From: Tetracladium setigerum
Lineage: Eukaryota > Ascomycota > Leotiomycetes > Helotiales
DNA length: 64,000 nucleotides
Direction: 5' to 3'
Assembly: GCA_031472005.1 (NCBI GenBank)
Contig: PZJY01000012.1
Coordinates: 1,612,001 to 1,676,000 of the forward strand
Shown here: one piece after another, positions 32,448-46,700 of the stretch
Layout of the letters: every line of letters starts with the position of its first letter
Position numbering within the stretch: position 1 is the first letter of the stretch
The notes under the pieces: generated by a model
Seen by the model: only the letters and a program-made list of their open reading frames with translations
What the model was told of the DNA's origin: nothing
Databases searched by the model: none
Program-made: the position numbers and the translations under genes

Positions 32448-35278
32448 TTATATACACAACTCGTCCTCACTTTCATCATCCACAGCCATCATCATCATCC
32501 TCACGCGTCGTCGCCTGATGATGGTTTGTTCTCGCTGTTTCGTTTGCCGTCTCGGATCATTGTTCTTGACATTATGGGCCTTCTCCATCATCATGCTGCC
32601 ACCCTGCTTCTTCTTTGGTGACGAAAAGGCTGATGAGGATGCTGATGCTGAGGTTGATGATACAGAAACAAAACTGAGCTCGTCATCACTCTCGTCGTCG
32701 TAATTATTGCTGGCGAATGTTTGTAAGTATGTTTTCCTGGGTTGAAGAGCAACGCCGCGCTGCTTGCATGATCTCGAAACTCGAGCTCCATTGTTATTGT
32801 TCGTGATCGCCGCTGCTGCTGTGGTGGCCGAGGAAACTTGCGCCTTGCTTGTTCCAATAATGCGGCTGCTTTCTCGAGAAGATGACATTTGACGGGGACG
32901 GAGGTTCTTGACTGCGCTTGATGCTGCTGTGGGACTGTTGGTATTGGAAGTGAAAGAGTCATCCAGAGAGGATTCTCCCGTTTCGGAATCGCAATCGTCA
33001 TCTGTGGGATAAAGCGTAGCGAGTTCGTCGTCACTGAGATATTTATCTGAGGTGCGGCTTGAACGAAATGGATTTGTGCGATGATGAGTAGGCGATGCTT
33101 TTCGAGCAGGTCTTTGCAAGATCTCTCGCTGTGTGGACGCTGCTATTACTACTTGCATGACTGCTCGAGGGCGTGATGCAGGTCGGAATAATGGCGTGTC
33201 ACAGTCCCTTTCGTCGTCCGTGATGGGAACTGATCGTTTTCGCTTCATACCTTTGGGAGCGGGCGTTTTCATAACCCATTCTCCAATGCCTTCCTCATAG
33301 CGAAAATTCCCTCTGGTCGTTTCAGCAGCCTTTGTCTTGCTTGGAAGAATCCTAGACGCAAACCGCGTTTCCAAAGATGCTGCATAATCCAAGTGCTGCT
33401 GCTCCGAGTTCTTCTCGGCAAAATCATGGGCGCTGTCAACAATGATTGTCTTGAAAATATCACCTCCAACACTCTCGCAACCGAGAGTTTCCAAAAGCAG
33501 GTGAAGTTCTTGAAGATAGTCAAAGCCAGAACTTGAAGCACCACGTCCACAGTCCCGAGCGATGTTGCTAACTAACGAAGCCATATCTTCGTATACTGTG
33601 GAGATATCCAAGAAATCATGACTCTCCCCAATGCCTCCATAAGTGAATCGAGAATTTCGGAAGTATCCAACATACACTCATCCTTCTCGATAATAAGGCG
33701 TGCCAAGAATAATAAGACAAGCTGAGGGCCATTGGATTCACCTGGTAATTGGAGTTCAGTATTACAAGTTCGTAGAAGCGAAGATATAGACTTAGGACAT
33801 AGCGTCTCCCGATCGCCAAATCGCCGAGTCTCGTTCTTAAGTGTAAATATGGATGCAAGTGTTGTAAGAAGGCTTGCAAAAGTATGTGTAGATGCCTCTG
33901 AGAATGTGTTGTGTATCGCTGTCATCGACTTGTTCCCTGAAGGCTGAGCGTTGGCAACCGATGCCAGCATTGGCATTGCAATATCCAGAAATGCAATACT
34001 TGATACGGCGGAACTTGTGTTTGATGATAATGATTCCACCAACCGAATCCAGATTTGACCAAAACCTTTCGTTGCTAACCAAAATACGGGTAGTTTCCCG
34101 TCTCCAACCAATTTCGAAAGCTGTTTATACTGGAAAGAGCCATGTCCGGTGTGGTCGGCGTACTTTTGCAGCATGGTTAACCGGCGATCCAATGGATCGT
34201 AGAGCGTTTTGGGCTTAGCAAATGGGGAAGAAAATAGAAGAGCCGATAGTAAGCTCTCAGCTTCCTCAGTCGCGGATAATTCAACCAGAAGTGTAATCAA
34301 GACACCACAAAAATCAATATCCAAAAGTCCAGCGCGAATAGCATCGCTGACAACCTGAACTCCATGGGCACGAACAATCGATCTCAAATGCCTCCAACTT
34401 TTTCCACAAGTGCCCAGCGACTCCAAATCATCATAGACTTCAGTCGAAATGTCTCTAGAAGTAATCGCACTCAAGCTTTTGGTCGCTTCCACATATGCGA
34501 CTAACGCTTCTTCCTGCTGTGAAATATATCGTGGAACTGCTTTCAGGGTCATAGCAAACAAGGATCTTGCACCCTTTCGTTTCTCTTCGACTTGCTCCTT
34601 CGTTGTAGAACGAATCAAAACATCCAGTCCGGAGTAAATGCCTTCGTAGGTAGTGTACCTGAACGCGGGTACGTTCTTTCTCAGCTCTCGGAGGGTGCAT
34701 GAGAGCTGCCATGTACCAGCGCGCGAGCCGATCGTATAGCCAGCTCTACGTCGTACCCGGACTCGTCCATCCTGCGATTCATTTGGTTCGACCAAATTCA
34801 TAGACTCCGATTCAGCAGCCCATTCCTCCCTTCTGGCTCGAGCAAGGACTGGTGTTGATACGATGATCTCGCCAGGCACTAACGCCTGTCGTCCGTTCTG
34901 AGTTTGTGACAACCGGCCACGGCGCAAAGAATTCTCTCCATTTCCTCTTCCCCTCCCTCTGCCCGAGTAGGTCTGCTTGATCTTTTTCTTTGTGTGGTGC
35001 ATCCAGTCTTCGTCTTTTGTGGTGGTTTTGGATCTTGGGAATTCGTAGATCTTGGGCTTTGGTTCTTCATGGAGCTGCGTCGCCTTTGAATACAAGGATA
35101 TCTCTTTGGTAAGTATTGCAACCCGAGATGTCAAGGCGCGCAGTAAACGATGGCATCTGGCCGTGGTCCATTCCTGCTCTTGGTCCCCCGAGATCCTCCC
35201 CGCATTCACAGTGCTGTCTTTGCGTCGTACGGGTGTGAAGCCAGGAGCAATGTCATGACTGGAACTGTGTGCTTCCAT
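32448..35278 (-). CDS. Unknown 916-residue protein, probably nuclear
   Basis: Two exons on the minus strand, 33676-35278 and 32448-33595, joined by an 80-base intron (GTATGT...CCACAG). Splicing gives a smooth join, IIEKDEL-YEDMASL. I do not recognise the family. The N-terminal third is basic and contains an RGRGRG element and likely nuclear-localisation clusters (KKKIKQ). The middle (about residues 180-560) is a helix-rich, probably folded region. The C-terminal third is disordered, with serine-rich and acidic patches (SDDELATLYPTDDD), polyarginine (IIRRRRVRM) and an acidic end (DDESEDELCI). This layout suggests a chromatin, replication or meiosis protein, but that is inference. It is divergent from CLU1. 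Confidence 0.88.
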
Positions 35279-35981
35279 GCTGTAATATCTGTTTTATTTT
35301 ATATTAGTTAATTGCGATTGCCAAAGTCAAAATGTTAGTGTCCTGATTCAAGGGTCGGTTGTTTATTTACCTAGCGGCGCAAAGAAATATTGAAAGTGTA
35401 CAGTGTAAAAAGACGACTCCATTCAATGATGGTAAAATGAATGTATCAATGCCAAAAAATTGCTTTTCAATGCTCGGTAGACAATGCAACGGTCGTTATT
35501 ACATGCGATATCATGCGATGCAAATGTAGAAAGGCATGATGAATGAAATGTTGCATTGTTTGGTGTTGTAATGTCAACATGTAAAGTAAACAAAGCCGGC
35601 GAAACGTTTCCCCACATCCGGCTTGGTGAAGCCCATTATTCTGACAATGCTGCCCATCCGTATGGCTGGCTCCCCCTGTGCCCTGCGAAAAACAACCGGT
35701 CCCAGTGCCGCCAGCAGCCGGAGCATTGAATTCCAATCCCAAAGCCCCAAAAATTTCTCACGACTCAAAAGCAAAAAGCCGAAGCCTCTCCCTTCTCCTG
35801 AATCAAACTTGACTCCTTTCTTTCCCTAATTTGTTGTTGTTGTTCTACTACCACACTCTTCTCCTCTACCTGGAAAACAAGACTCTTTCATCCTGTATAT
35901 TTACACTTTTTGATTTCAGCCATCGTCAATTGTCTATTTATTGCCGATTTTGATCGATATCCTTCTTGTCCCTAACTCACC
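35279..35981. promoter_or_regulatory. Divergent promoter between the unknown nuclear protein and CLU1
   Basis: 703 bases without a gene. A pyrimidine-rich tract lies at about 35815-35880, before the CLU1 start. Confidence 0.5.
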
Positions 35982-38900
35982 ATGGCCGAAAATAATGACG
36001 TGCACAACTCGACAGTTGGTAAGCCTCCATTCCAATGTTTTTTGCCACTTGGAGCTCTCTATCTGAGTGGGAAGCTTGTGTGCAACTGCGGAAGTCATTC
36101 ATCTAACAGTCAATTGCTACAGAACCTCCCACCGAAAGCCCCGAGAGCTCCCAACAAGATGCCCTCGAATCAGCAGACGCCAATGGAGATGCCTCCGAAG
36201 AGCAAGGTGTTGATAGTACGTCAAGTCTATGGAGGGAAAAACATATAAATGCACACGGGAATTAGCAAAGGAGGATGCTGACTTTATGTTGTGCAGCCAT
36301 TTTCCAGTTGACTGTGAATCTGCCACATGAGCCGAAACAAATTCAAATTATGGCAAGCCCGCACCACACCTAACCCTTTCGACTTCCGCTTCTAACAGCA
36401 TACAGGTCTCAACCCAAGAAGCCATTCACGATGTCCGCCAGTCCATCACCGAAATGCCAGGCACCTTCCAATACTCGTGTTTCCACCTCGAGCATCAAGG
36501 CAAGCGCATAAACGACTTCATTCAGATCTCCGAGATCAAGGAACTCATCGCAGATCCCGTCGTTAAGCTGATCGAGGATCCATATACCGAAAAGGAGGCT
36601 AGATTGCACTTCATTCGCGTGCGTGAACTTATTGGGGCTGCTGGTGACCGAACAGATACCTTGACTGGTATTCTCTCCGGAACCTCTCTCCACGACTCTG
36701 TGACCGCATCCGAAGCTCCTGCCGCAGAAGCAACTGAAGCTCCCGCACACGCAATGATTGGATATGATTTCCAAAGTGCTGGATCTCTTGCCACGCTCCT
36801 ACCTCCTGTGCCAGAATCGCTCCCAAAGACCGTAAAGAACGTATCTTTGTCACCATGGAACCCTCCACCATACCACCTTCGCCAAAAGGGCCACCTCCTA
36901 TATCTTCAGGTTACTACCAATGAGGGGGAGCAATATCAGATTACATCGCATGTCTCGGGATTCTATGTCAACAAATCAACCAACCTCAAATTCGATCCGT
37001 TCGCCCGAGGCGCACCCAAAGCCCATGCCGCACATTCTTTGCTGAACCTTCTCGAAGAAGTCTCTGTCTCTTTTGCTGAGTCTTTCAAGGCATTCCAAGA
37101 GAGCAACAACCTAAAGGAGCCGCTGGCGAGCTTTCAAATTACAAACTCCACACCAGCCAGCCCATGGGTTGTACCAACTTCATCGTCTCCCTTGGTCACT
37201 CACCAAGCGGATATCACTCGAACCCAAGAAAGTTACTTAATTTCTGGCATCGAGAACACCGAGACACTCCGCGACTGGAACGAGGAGTTTCAATCGACTC
37301 GAGAGCTTCCTAAGGATACTGTTCAAGATCGTGTTTTCAGGGAAAGACTTACCTCAAAGCTCTTCGCTGACTACACAGATGCTGCAGCACGAGGTGCCAT
37401 TCTGGTCGCAAGAGGAGAGGTTGCGCCGCTAAACCCAACGGAGGGCAAGGACGCACAAATCTTTGTGTACAACAACGTCTTTTTCTCCTATGGTGCTGAT
37501 GGTGTTGGAACCTTTGCCTCGGAGGGTGGAGATGAAGCTGCCAGGGTTGCTACCGGCAAAGATGTCATGGGTGTCCGAATGGTCAACCAATTGGACATTG
37601 ATGGGCTTTTCACTCCTGGTACTGTCGTTATTGATTACCTTGGAAAGCGTCTGGTTGGACAAAGTATTGTTCCGGGAATCTTCAAGCAACGCGATCCAGG
37701 AGAGAACCAAATCGATTATGGTGCGGTTGATGGCAAGGATGTGATTGCTTCTGATGAGAAGTTCGTACCTGTGTTTGAAAAGCTCTCCAAGGCGCTCAAG
37801 GTTAAGAAGCATGCTGTTTGGGATAAGGAAGGAAAGCGACACGAGCTGGAAGGCAGTGTCGAGACCAAGGGTCTTCTTGGAACTGATGGCCGAAAGTATG
37901 TCCTTGATTTGTACCGCGTCACTCCTTTGGATATCTCCTGGATGGAAGAATTTGGCACTGCCAGCACCAGCCCAGAGCCAGTCAACGGTGCTAGCGAGAA
38001 GGCATATCCCCACAGGATGACCGTCCTCCGACCAGAGCTCATCGAGAGCTACTGGAAGTCGAAGATGCGTGACTGGGTTAACGGCGAGCTTGACAAACGA
38101 AGACAGGCAAAGAAGGATTCTCCAGATGCCGCCAAGACAATCGAACAAAGCGAGACCAAAGAGACAGAGGAGAAGGCTGGCGACGCGGAGACCCCTGCAG
38201 AGGATGCTACCAAGGAAATCAGCAAGGCAGATGAGCTTGAGAAGGAGCGAATCGACATCTCTGATTTCAGTTTCTCGCTTAACCCTGATGCTTTCAGTGG
38301 TCAAGTACCCCAGACCGATGCCGAGAAGGAAGAGTTGGTCAAGGACGAGGAGGAAGTCCGACTTGCCAGTGAATACCTCCGTCAAAATGTCATTCCCGAG
38401 CTCGTAAAGGATCTGAATGAGGGCGACGTTGGATTCCCAATGGACGGACAATCTCTCAGCCAGCTTTTGCACAAGCGAGGTATCAACATCCGATACTTGG
38501 GCAAGCTTGCCTCGAAATGCGAGGGCAATAGGCTCGTATCATTGAAGGTTCTCACCATCCAAGAGATGGTTTCAAGAGCTTTCAAGCACGTTGCTGGAAA
38601 CTATCTCAGATGGTTGCCAATTCCATTGACCTCCGTCTGTACCGCCCACCTCCTCAATTGCTTACTTGGTACTGGTTTCAACCCAAAGCCAAAGGCAGAC
38701 ATTGACGAGAGCATGGCATCTCTTTACCCAGAAGCAGATTTGTCGTTCCAAGATGTCACTCCTGAAAGTCTGAGAGAGGAGATTGAACTTCAAGTTGCTC
38801 GCCGTTATCAATACACTCTTGAGGAGTCTTGGTCGTCGAACATCAAGCCTTTGCAGCTGCTCCGCGAAGTATCTCTCAAGCTCGGATTGCAACTGGAGAT

Positions 38901-40092
38901 GAAGAACTACAAGTTCGTTGCCGAAGCTCCAGCCCAAGCTCCAGCCACAAATGGCGTTGCAAAGGAAAATGGTACCAATGGTCAATCAACTAGCAGCAAG
39001 AAGAAGAAGAAGGCGGTCCGTGACGGATCCCCATCATCTATCAATTCTGCTCACCAAGTGGTACCTCAGACTTTCACTGCTGACGATATCTTGAACATTG
39101 TTCCAGTGATCAAGGAAGCTTCTCCAAGAAGTGCTCTCGCTGAAGAAGCTCTCGAGGCAGGAAGAATCTCTATCATCCAAAACCAGAAGAAGCTTGGTCA
39201 AGAACTGCTTCTTGAGTCTCTCTCCCTTCACGAGCAGATTTATGGCATCATCCACCCAGAGGTTGCCCGTGTTTACAACACGCTGTCTACCTTGTACTAT
39301 CAGCTTGAGGAGAAGGAGGCAGCTGTTGAGCTCGCCCGCAAGGCTGTCATTGTTTCCGAGCGAACCCTCGGTGTCGATAACGCCGAGACAATTCTCTCTT
39401 ACCTCAACCTTGGTTTGTTCTGCCATGCAAGCGGCGATACCAAACTTGCTCTCGTCTACGTCAAGCATGCCCTTGAATTGTGGAAGGTCATCTACGGTCC
39501 AAACCACCCTGACTCCATCACAACCCTCAACAACGCAGCCGTCATGCTTCAGCACCTCAAGGACTACCACTCGTCCCGACTATGGTTTGAGGAATCCCTT
39601 CGAATCTGTGAAGAGGTGTATGGCAAGAGCTCCGTCAACGCCGCTACCCTTCTCTTCCAACTGGCCCAAGCATTGGCTCTCGACCACGATTCAAAGGGAT
39701 CCGTCAACCGCATGCGCGAATCGTACAACATCTTCCTGACTGTTCTTGGTCCCAATGACAAGAACACCAAGGAAGCAGAGGGATGGTTGGAGCAGCTCAC
39801 CCACAACGCCGTCTCCATCGCCAAGCACGCGAAGGATGTTGCCCGTCGTACTCGAGCTGGTGTCCGCGTCTCTCCTCGTGTCACCCTCGGACAGACACAC
39901 CCTCAACCCCAAGTCGGTCAAACTGCAAGCGGCACTCCTGCGCGCAGCAATGGTCTGAGTGGAATGGATTCCCGCAGCATCGACGAGTTATTGAAGTACA
40001 TTGAAGGCTCCGACCAAAAGACCCCTCAAAAGAAGAGACAAAACACCAACCCCAAGAGGAGAGTTGCCAGCAAGCCAGCTGCCACCGCATAA
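35982..40092 (+). CDS. clu1: Clustered mitochondria protein CLU1/TIF31
   Basis: Four exons: 35982-36018, 36123-36215, 36297-36352 and 36406-40092, giving 1290 residues. The third intron has a GC donor (ATG|GCAAGC...CATACAG); only this splice joins IQIM to VSTQEAIHDVRQ in frame. The order is: acidic N-terminus, CLU-N ubiquitin-like region, CLU domain (about 350-600, starting DWNEEFQSTRELP), the eIF3-p135/TIF31 region (about 740, GINIRYLGKLASK), and TPR repeats (about 1018-1190, with YNTLSTLYYQLEEKEAAVEL). A basic tail follows. CLU proteins bind mRNAs of nuclear-encoded mitochondrial proteins in the cytosol, and their loss makes mitochondria clump. It was also found with eIF3 in yeast. Length and order fit the family. 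Confidence 0.96.
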
Positions 40093-42244
40093 GCGAACCA
40101 TCCTTATCTCATCAATTGAGTTGTATCAAAAAGAACAGTGTCACAAAAACAGAGTGTGCGTATGGATGGGAAAAGTTGAGAAAATCTTAGGAGCATTTGG
40201 GCGGCGTTTCTCCTACACCAAAAAATAATGCTTCTCCATTTTGTTTCGCGTGTAATTTTCTTGTATTTCTGTTGTTGCGTCTGGTTTTTGGTGGCTACCG
40301 TTTGCGTATTTGGATTGTTTTTGGATTGAATCTGTATTGTATTTGTACCAAAGATACCGTACGCTTTTATCACCTCGCTAGCTCCCCACTACACACACAC
40401 ACATATATGTATTATATTTTAGAGTGGGATGGTTAGGTGGGGTGGGTCAGAGATGCTCTCAGTTGCGCTCATGTATGTACGAAGGTGGGAGGGAGAGAGA
40501 GCGAGAAAGTTAGTTGCAGATATTATGAAGACAAATCTTCCCTCACATTCATTCTTCATCCTTTTTAATAATGGTGATAACTTGTTCTTTTGCTAGGTCG
40601 TGGGTATAGGACTATCTACGACTAACCGTAGGTTACATGACGAATGACCAATTTGCTCCCTGACTCCTTGGTTTTTGGATGGAAGATAAAAGAAGAGAAT
40701 TGTTCTTTCTATCCCCATCCGCTACGCTGATCAACCCAGTGGACAGAGTCCATCCATCCCATTCGTCTGCGGGTACCGTCTCATGTCAAAGTTTCACACC
40801 ATCCCATCCCATCACATTAGCATCGCCCCCTATCTATCTTGATCCGAACAAACCTCAACCCCTCCCATCCCAATCCCATCTCATCACTCAGAAACTCGAA
40901 GACAAGAGAACGTTATCTTCGACGAAGAGCGTTGGCGGAGAGAACTGATTTTTTCAGCGTTGTTGGTACTGTGTTTCAGATGTTAGTATGAGAGTTAATT
41001 TGGGATTGGTTGGTTGGTTGGTTGCTTGGTTAGGAACCTAGGAGCAGCATAGAAAGTTGTGGGTAATATTTTGGGTTAGGTTGGATTATTTTAGGATTTG
41101 GGGTGTGATGAGAGGGAGACGATAGGTAGTAAGTATTTCATTGTTTTATCAGACGAGCAGGAGTGGCAAATTGGAGGTGGTAGAGCAGGTTGGTTGAGTC
41201 ATATGAGAGTTATAGATGGGAAGATAAAGAGAAGGAGCTGGGGCTGGGGCTGGGTAGATATGTTACAAGTAATGATAGACTAAAAAATACTTGCAACTAA
41301 AGAAGTCACTGAAGAGAAGACATAAGGTAAATAAAGACGATGTCCCCAACGAAGGGATAGCTGAGATTTATTATGATTGCTAAGTAAGTAGGATTCAGGG
41401 AAGTGAACGTAGGAGGAGCTAAGTATTTAAAAATTATAATTTGAGAGTTTGATTTTGCGATTTTGGTGGTCTGCCGGAAAGATGCACTAAGGAGGGATGT
41501 TTGGAAAAACTAGCGCCAATCGGTCGATACATAGCGTGTTCGCGACCCTCGGTTTTATCTGGGTAGCTGCTGCTGATATTCAGTGAGCGGCACCAAAAGA
41601 ATGCACAAGAGCAGCAGTACTGATTCAAAAGTTGATCATCACTCTACAAAGTTCATGTAAAATGCTAGACAAAGAACAAGCAGCCGTTTGAGCACAGTTC
41701 TCGAAGCAGTTGGCCTTCTCTCTCCAAGATAGTGGCATTTTGGTCCTCGGCAAACAAAAATAGTGGCACCTTCATCCTTTCAAATCAAAATAGTACAGTG
41801 TTATCACATGACCAATAATACAAGCAGATATAGGGGAGGGGGTCCCCTGACGACAAGGCAACGTCGAGAAAGCGCAATTTTCAGAAAACCTCGCGGCAAT
41901 GATCCGCAAAAAAGACCGAGAGGACAAACGATGATTTTCATTATTTAACAATTACTGTACACACAATCTCAAAAGAACCAGCACGACTGGAGTTCGGATC
42001 GGGAGACGAAATCTAATGACAGTGCATGCGAATGCTTCTAAGCTCTAATTCCCTCCCCCGCGCAAAAAGTGCAAGGTCAGACGAACAACAAAGGAGATTT
42101 GACTGAGAGGCGTGTCTGGAACCAAAGAAAAAGGATGCTAAACAGATATGCAGATACAGGCTCTAAGGTCGTCAAAAAAAAAAATGCCAAACGAAAGACA
42201 CGCCAAATGCCACTGAACAAGCAGACCATGAACTTCATGCATAC
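40093..42244. other. 2.1-kb intergenic region between convergent genes
   Basis: AT-rich with short motifs such as GGTTGGTTGGTT (about 41007-41028). No gene or RNA recognised. Confidence 0.55.
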
Positions 42245-43772
42245 CTAATTTTGGCCAATCTTCCAGAAAACGTCATGAACGACACTGGCGACCATTTTCA
42301 CGATGAGGTCGATTTCCTCTTTGGTGATGAGGTAGGAGGGTGAGAGGATGACGTGGTCGCCACGATATCCGTCAACAGTTCCTGTACCGGGGTACAAGAG
42401 CATATTGTAAGGCTCCGAGATGGCGGTATTGTGGATTTTTTGTGCAATGCCAACCTTTGGATCAAAAGGTTCTTTGGTAGCCTTGTCTTTGACGAATTCA
42501 AGACCCCAGAAAAGCCCTTTTCCTCGAATGTCTCCAACGTTGGGGTGATTTCCCAGCAGTCGCTTAAGCTCCTTCTCAAGGTAAGCGCCTTGAATTGCAA
42601 CGTTCGCCACAAGGTTATCTTCTCGCACGATTGTCTGAACCTCCAGCCCTGCGGCAGCACCAAGAGGCATTCCCTGATATGTTTGACCATGAACGAATTG
42701 ACCACTACCATCTTCAAATGCCTTTGCGATTCTCGGGGCCATAAGAACAGCAGCAATGGGTTGATATCCACCTCCCAAACCTTTCGCACAAGTTTGAATG
42801 TCAGGAACCACATTCTCTGCCTGCCAAGCATGAAGAGTACCACAGCGTCCCATTCCACTCATCACTTCATCAAGGATGAACAAGGCTCCATGTTTGTGAC
42901 AAACATCTCGCATAGCACGCAAGTAGCCAGGTACCGCCGGAACACAGCCAAGAGCAGCACCAACGACTGGCTCAGTAACAAACCCAATGACCGTTTCTGG
43001 ACCAAGTTCCTGGAATTTGGCTTCCAGCTCGGCAGCCTTTCTAGCAACAAATGCCGCGTCAGACTCCCCTTCAAGACGTTGTCGGTATGGGTTGCACGCT
43101 GAGACGTGATGGATGTTGGGCATGAGAAAAGGTTCATATGGAGCTCTTCGTGCAACATGACCAGACATTCCTAGGGCGCCAATGGTGTTGCCGTGGTAGC
43201 TTCCTTGCCGAGCAATGAAATTGACTCTAGGAGAATTCTTGTCTGTCTCTAAGAAGAATTGGCGGGCCATCTTGATTGTTGCTTCCATGGCCTCGGAACC
43301 TGATTGATTAGTCAATTACCCCAGACATATTTGAGATGGACAAACCTGAGGACGCCAAGTAAACGCGAGACATTTCCCATTTGGTACCCCTGATTAACTC
43401 CTTGCAGAAGGCCTCAACTACCGGGGAACTGAAGAAGGTGGAAGCGAGATAGATTACCCCAGTCTGCATCTGGCTAATCATCGCGTTAATGACTCGTCGG
43501 TTACCGTGTCCCAGGCATGAGACAGCGGCGCCACAGGTGGTGTCAAAGATCTTTCTCCCGTCCTTGAGCTCAACCCAGCTGCCCTCTGCCCCAACGACAA
43601 TTGGAAAAGCTTTGTGGAGGTGGCGGTCTAGGAGGAATTCGGATTTCTCGTAACCCTCGACGAAGGAGGGAGTTGTCGTAGGGTGGCCATTGCCATTTGC
43701 AAGCCGGACTTTCTTCTCGGGACTTGGGAAGGACGAATGTCGTATAGTATCGTCAATGGCCGAGGGAGCCAT
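42245..43772 (-). CDS. Class III PLP-dependent aminotransferase
   Basis: Two exons on the minus strand, 43346-43772 and 42245-43299, with a 46-base intron, giving 493 residues. The class III signature is clear: ILDEVMSGMGRCG with the cofactor aspartate, then PDIQTCAKGLGGGYQP with the PLP-binding lysine. SYHGNTIGALGMSGH and the C-terminal RGDHVILSPSY fit omega-amino-acid transaminases. Members move an amino group from substrates such as beta-alanine, GABA, ornithine or diamines to a keto acid. The substrate cannot be read here. No gene in the immediate neighbourhood suggests a pathway, and it lies 17 kb from the metabolic cluster. Confidence 0.94.
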
Positions 43773-46700
43773 TTTGAGGGATTGGGATGAGGTTGGATTT
43801 CGAAGGAAAGCGATTGACTAATCAAAGACAAGGATCAAGAATAACAAGTAGCCTCCGTAAACAAAGGTTCGCATTAAATGTCAGAGAAAAAAAGATCAAA
43901 GCAGTCTTGAAGAGGTGTCGTGAATAATCAGAGCTACTGAGAAATTACCACTCCAGTGAATGGGGGATGATAGTAAAAGAGAAACTGGTTGTACAAGCAA
44001 AACGAGGAAGGGGCCAGGCCGAGTATAATATATAGAGAAATGTGGAAGCAGCAAACGATCAGCAGGAAATGACGGACACGGCATCACAGCCAGACTACAT
44101 TGACTAGGATGTGTTCTGATAAGAGTCCCGAATCCAAGGTGGGATACGTACCGATGTCGACGTCGTGGCCCCATCCCTATAATGTTCGGCTCCATACATA
44201 CATACCTACGTGTGTGGAAAGGCAACCATCAAAGAAAATAAAGTGACCGACTAACTGACAGGAGTGGGGGGTTCCTCTACGCTGGGCTGGATCTGTTCTT
44301 TGGGTCTAATTAGTCCATTGGTTTAGAGTTCTGGGATAGGCTCAAGTTACCTCGTTGGAAAAAAAAAACCGGCATCGAGGGGGCAGGATGTACCAGTACA
44401 TCCTCATCCCGCGGCAAGAGCAGAGGATCAACATCGTGAGATTTGGATTCAACGCAGGGAGGGGGACCAGGCGTGCATGGGCATGGATGAGATGAGTATT
44501 CATCTGGTGTGAATAGAGTAGTGAAGGGAAGGAAGAGAGAGGACTCGGATCCCCGTCCTGGTCGCCTTGGACTAGAACGGGACCTGGCCTCTTCCACCAA
44601 CGTTGCGGCACCGTTGATGATTTTTACCTCTTCAATGGTTCCATATATCGTTGAATTACCGAATCATCGCGCTCAGCGAGGCTGTTGGACGGCAGCTTGT
44701 TGGTGCCGGATCGACTCAGCCCAGCTGCTCTAAGGCCAACGGCGACCTCGGCTTTACTTTAACTTTGGTTGCTTGATCTTCTGATCAGAGGAAGTGCAGG
44801 TTCCCAAAGGTTGCAGAGTTGAGACGATTCCGAGTGTTTTCTTTTACCCGGCACGTTGACCGCATATGTTGGAGCTCAGGGGTGTCTCCACTTACCGATG
44901 TTTGGATTATGCCAACCGAAATGACGAGTCAATCCACGCCAATTGCCAGTATTATTTGCAAGCGATGCCACAAGCAAAGTATTATATTGGCTGCTCCAAG
45001 TACCGGTGGATGCGCTGTTTGGGGTTGATGGATGTGAGGCTGGGGTGTATCAGAAGTCCGTCAAATTCGGGATTTTGGCGAGGCAGATAGATAGTGAGAA
45101 GGGCGAGAGACAGAGTGTGAGAGAGTGAGTGAGAGTGAGAAAGTGAGAGAAAAGCAGAAAGGAGAAAAGTCGAAGATCCTTAATTCCACCAGTCACGTCC
45201 GGCTTTCCAATCTCTGTCACTATTATGTCTCCCACGTTGTGTGCAACTGGATGACTGGAGAGTGAGCGTCGGGTCAGACCCAAACTGAAGGGATGTTTGG
45301 TACCACTCCTGGTCAAATCTATTCGTGTGCTGGGGAAAGCAAGGACAGAGACAATCCACCCCTTAACCGGTCCCAGCCAGCTCCGTGATGATTGCAGGAG
45401 AAATAGGTACCGTGAGATGATTGATTCTTATGATTGACCCTTTATAGCATTCAAAGCCCCGAAAATGTGGATGGATGCTGGCAGGATTCGGACAATACCA
45501 ACAACAGCTAAGCGTGTTGCTTCAAAGGGGGGGAGGGTGACTTTACCACACTTTGATAGTTGACTGTTTACAGCAGCAGTACATGCACAGTTCAGCAGTG
45601 GTTATGCTGTAGGGCAGAGGCATGGTCGACGATGTCTCGCCTTAACCAGTCTTTGAAGGTTGATTTAAGCAGAAAGTGTAACGAGTTGCAGAACAGAAAA
45701 AGCTCCGCGAGGATGCACTTCTGTCCGAAAGCGTGACTAGTCCCAGTTTCCAGTCGATCAAACCGATATCCATGATCGATATCCGCCGTTGTGCCACCCC
45801 GCATAATTAATTCTCGTACTCCGTACTTTTAGATGTCCCAAAGGAAAAAGAAGCACTACTGTAAGCAACCTCATCTGGCACCACCAGTTGACCGAAGCGG
45901 TTTTGCGCGCTACATCATCGTTATTCTTCACGACCGATGAACTACTCTTCTTGCAAAAGACGACACTACCACCACCACCACCACCAACCTTAATACAGGA
46001 CATACAGCACATCTTTCCAATCTATATCGGGCAACTCACCGAAAGAGCGGCAAAGCGGTGCTTGCGCATCTCCTCCTACGTGCATGACAACAACCCACCA
46101 CCCCCTGGACAAAAAGTACCAGCAAGAACAAGAAGAATGCCTTTGGACCGAGATATCAGACTGCTGCTCCTGACTCTCGTGAGCTCCCTATTCGAGCTAT
46201 TCGAGAGGATTATTTGCACGGCCCTGATTCGACATATTCCCTCCTACTCGGTGCCCCCACCCCAAGAGTTTTGATAATGGCGTTCGGATATCATCATATC
46301 ACTGGATATGCAGATTGGTGATTGCTCCTCCTCCTTCTCTTCGTCCTCCTCGTCCTCCTCGTACCTGACAGTTGGTGCAATACCCCACTACATCGACGAT
46401 ACGATGGCCAATCCGTTGAGTGCTCGGTGCGCGCCTCTGCAGCCATGGTTGCATTACCAGCCTGCAAGTCTTCGAGATCAAGGGCTTTTTCTATGCGAAC
46501 ACACACTCGGTGCAGCTTCTCTCGGAGTCCTCGGTACTACTACTCTCGAGCGGTCAAGACCCTGTCCAAACTGGACTCCATAATATTAAGTCTTAGCCTG
46601 ATGCTCCAAACATTCCTCGAAGCTTCCTGACCGAGCCCATTAATCGTATTCCGGGCACGAGCCTATTTGAAGCCGAGTTTAGTTCCCGGGAGGCATATAC

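Noticed and set aside
37429..38472. 347-codon open frame on the strand opposite CLU1
   Set aside because: It lies wholly inside the conserved CLU1 coding exon, is mirrored by its codon bias, and has no recognisable domain.
45888..46630. Several overlapping plus-strand frames near 46 kb
   Set aside because: Low-complexity proline-, serine- or leucine-rich translations arising from CCA and CTC runs, with no consistent frame.
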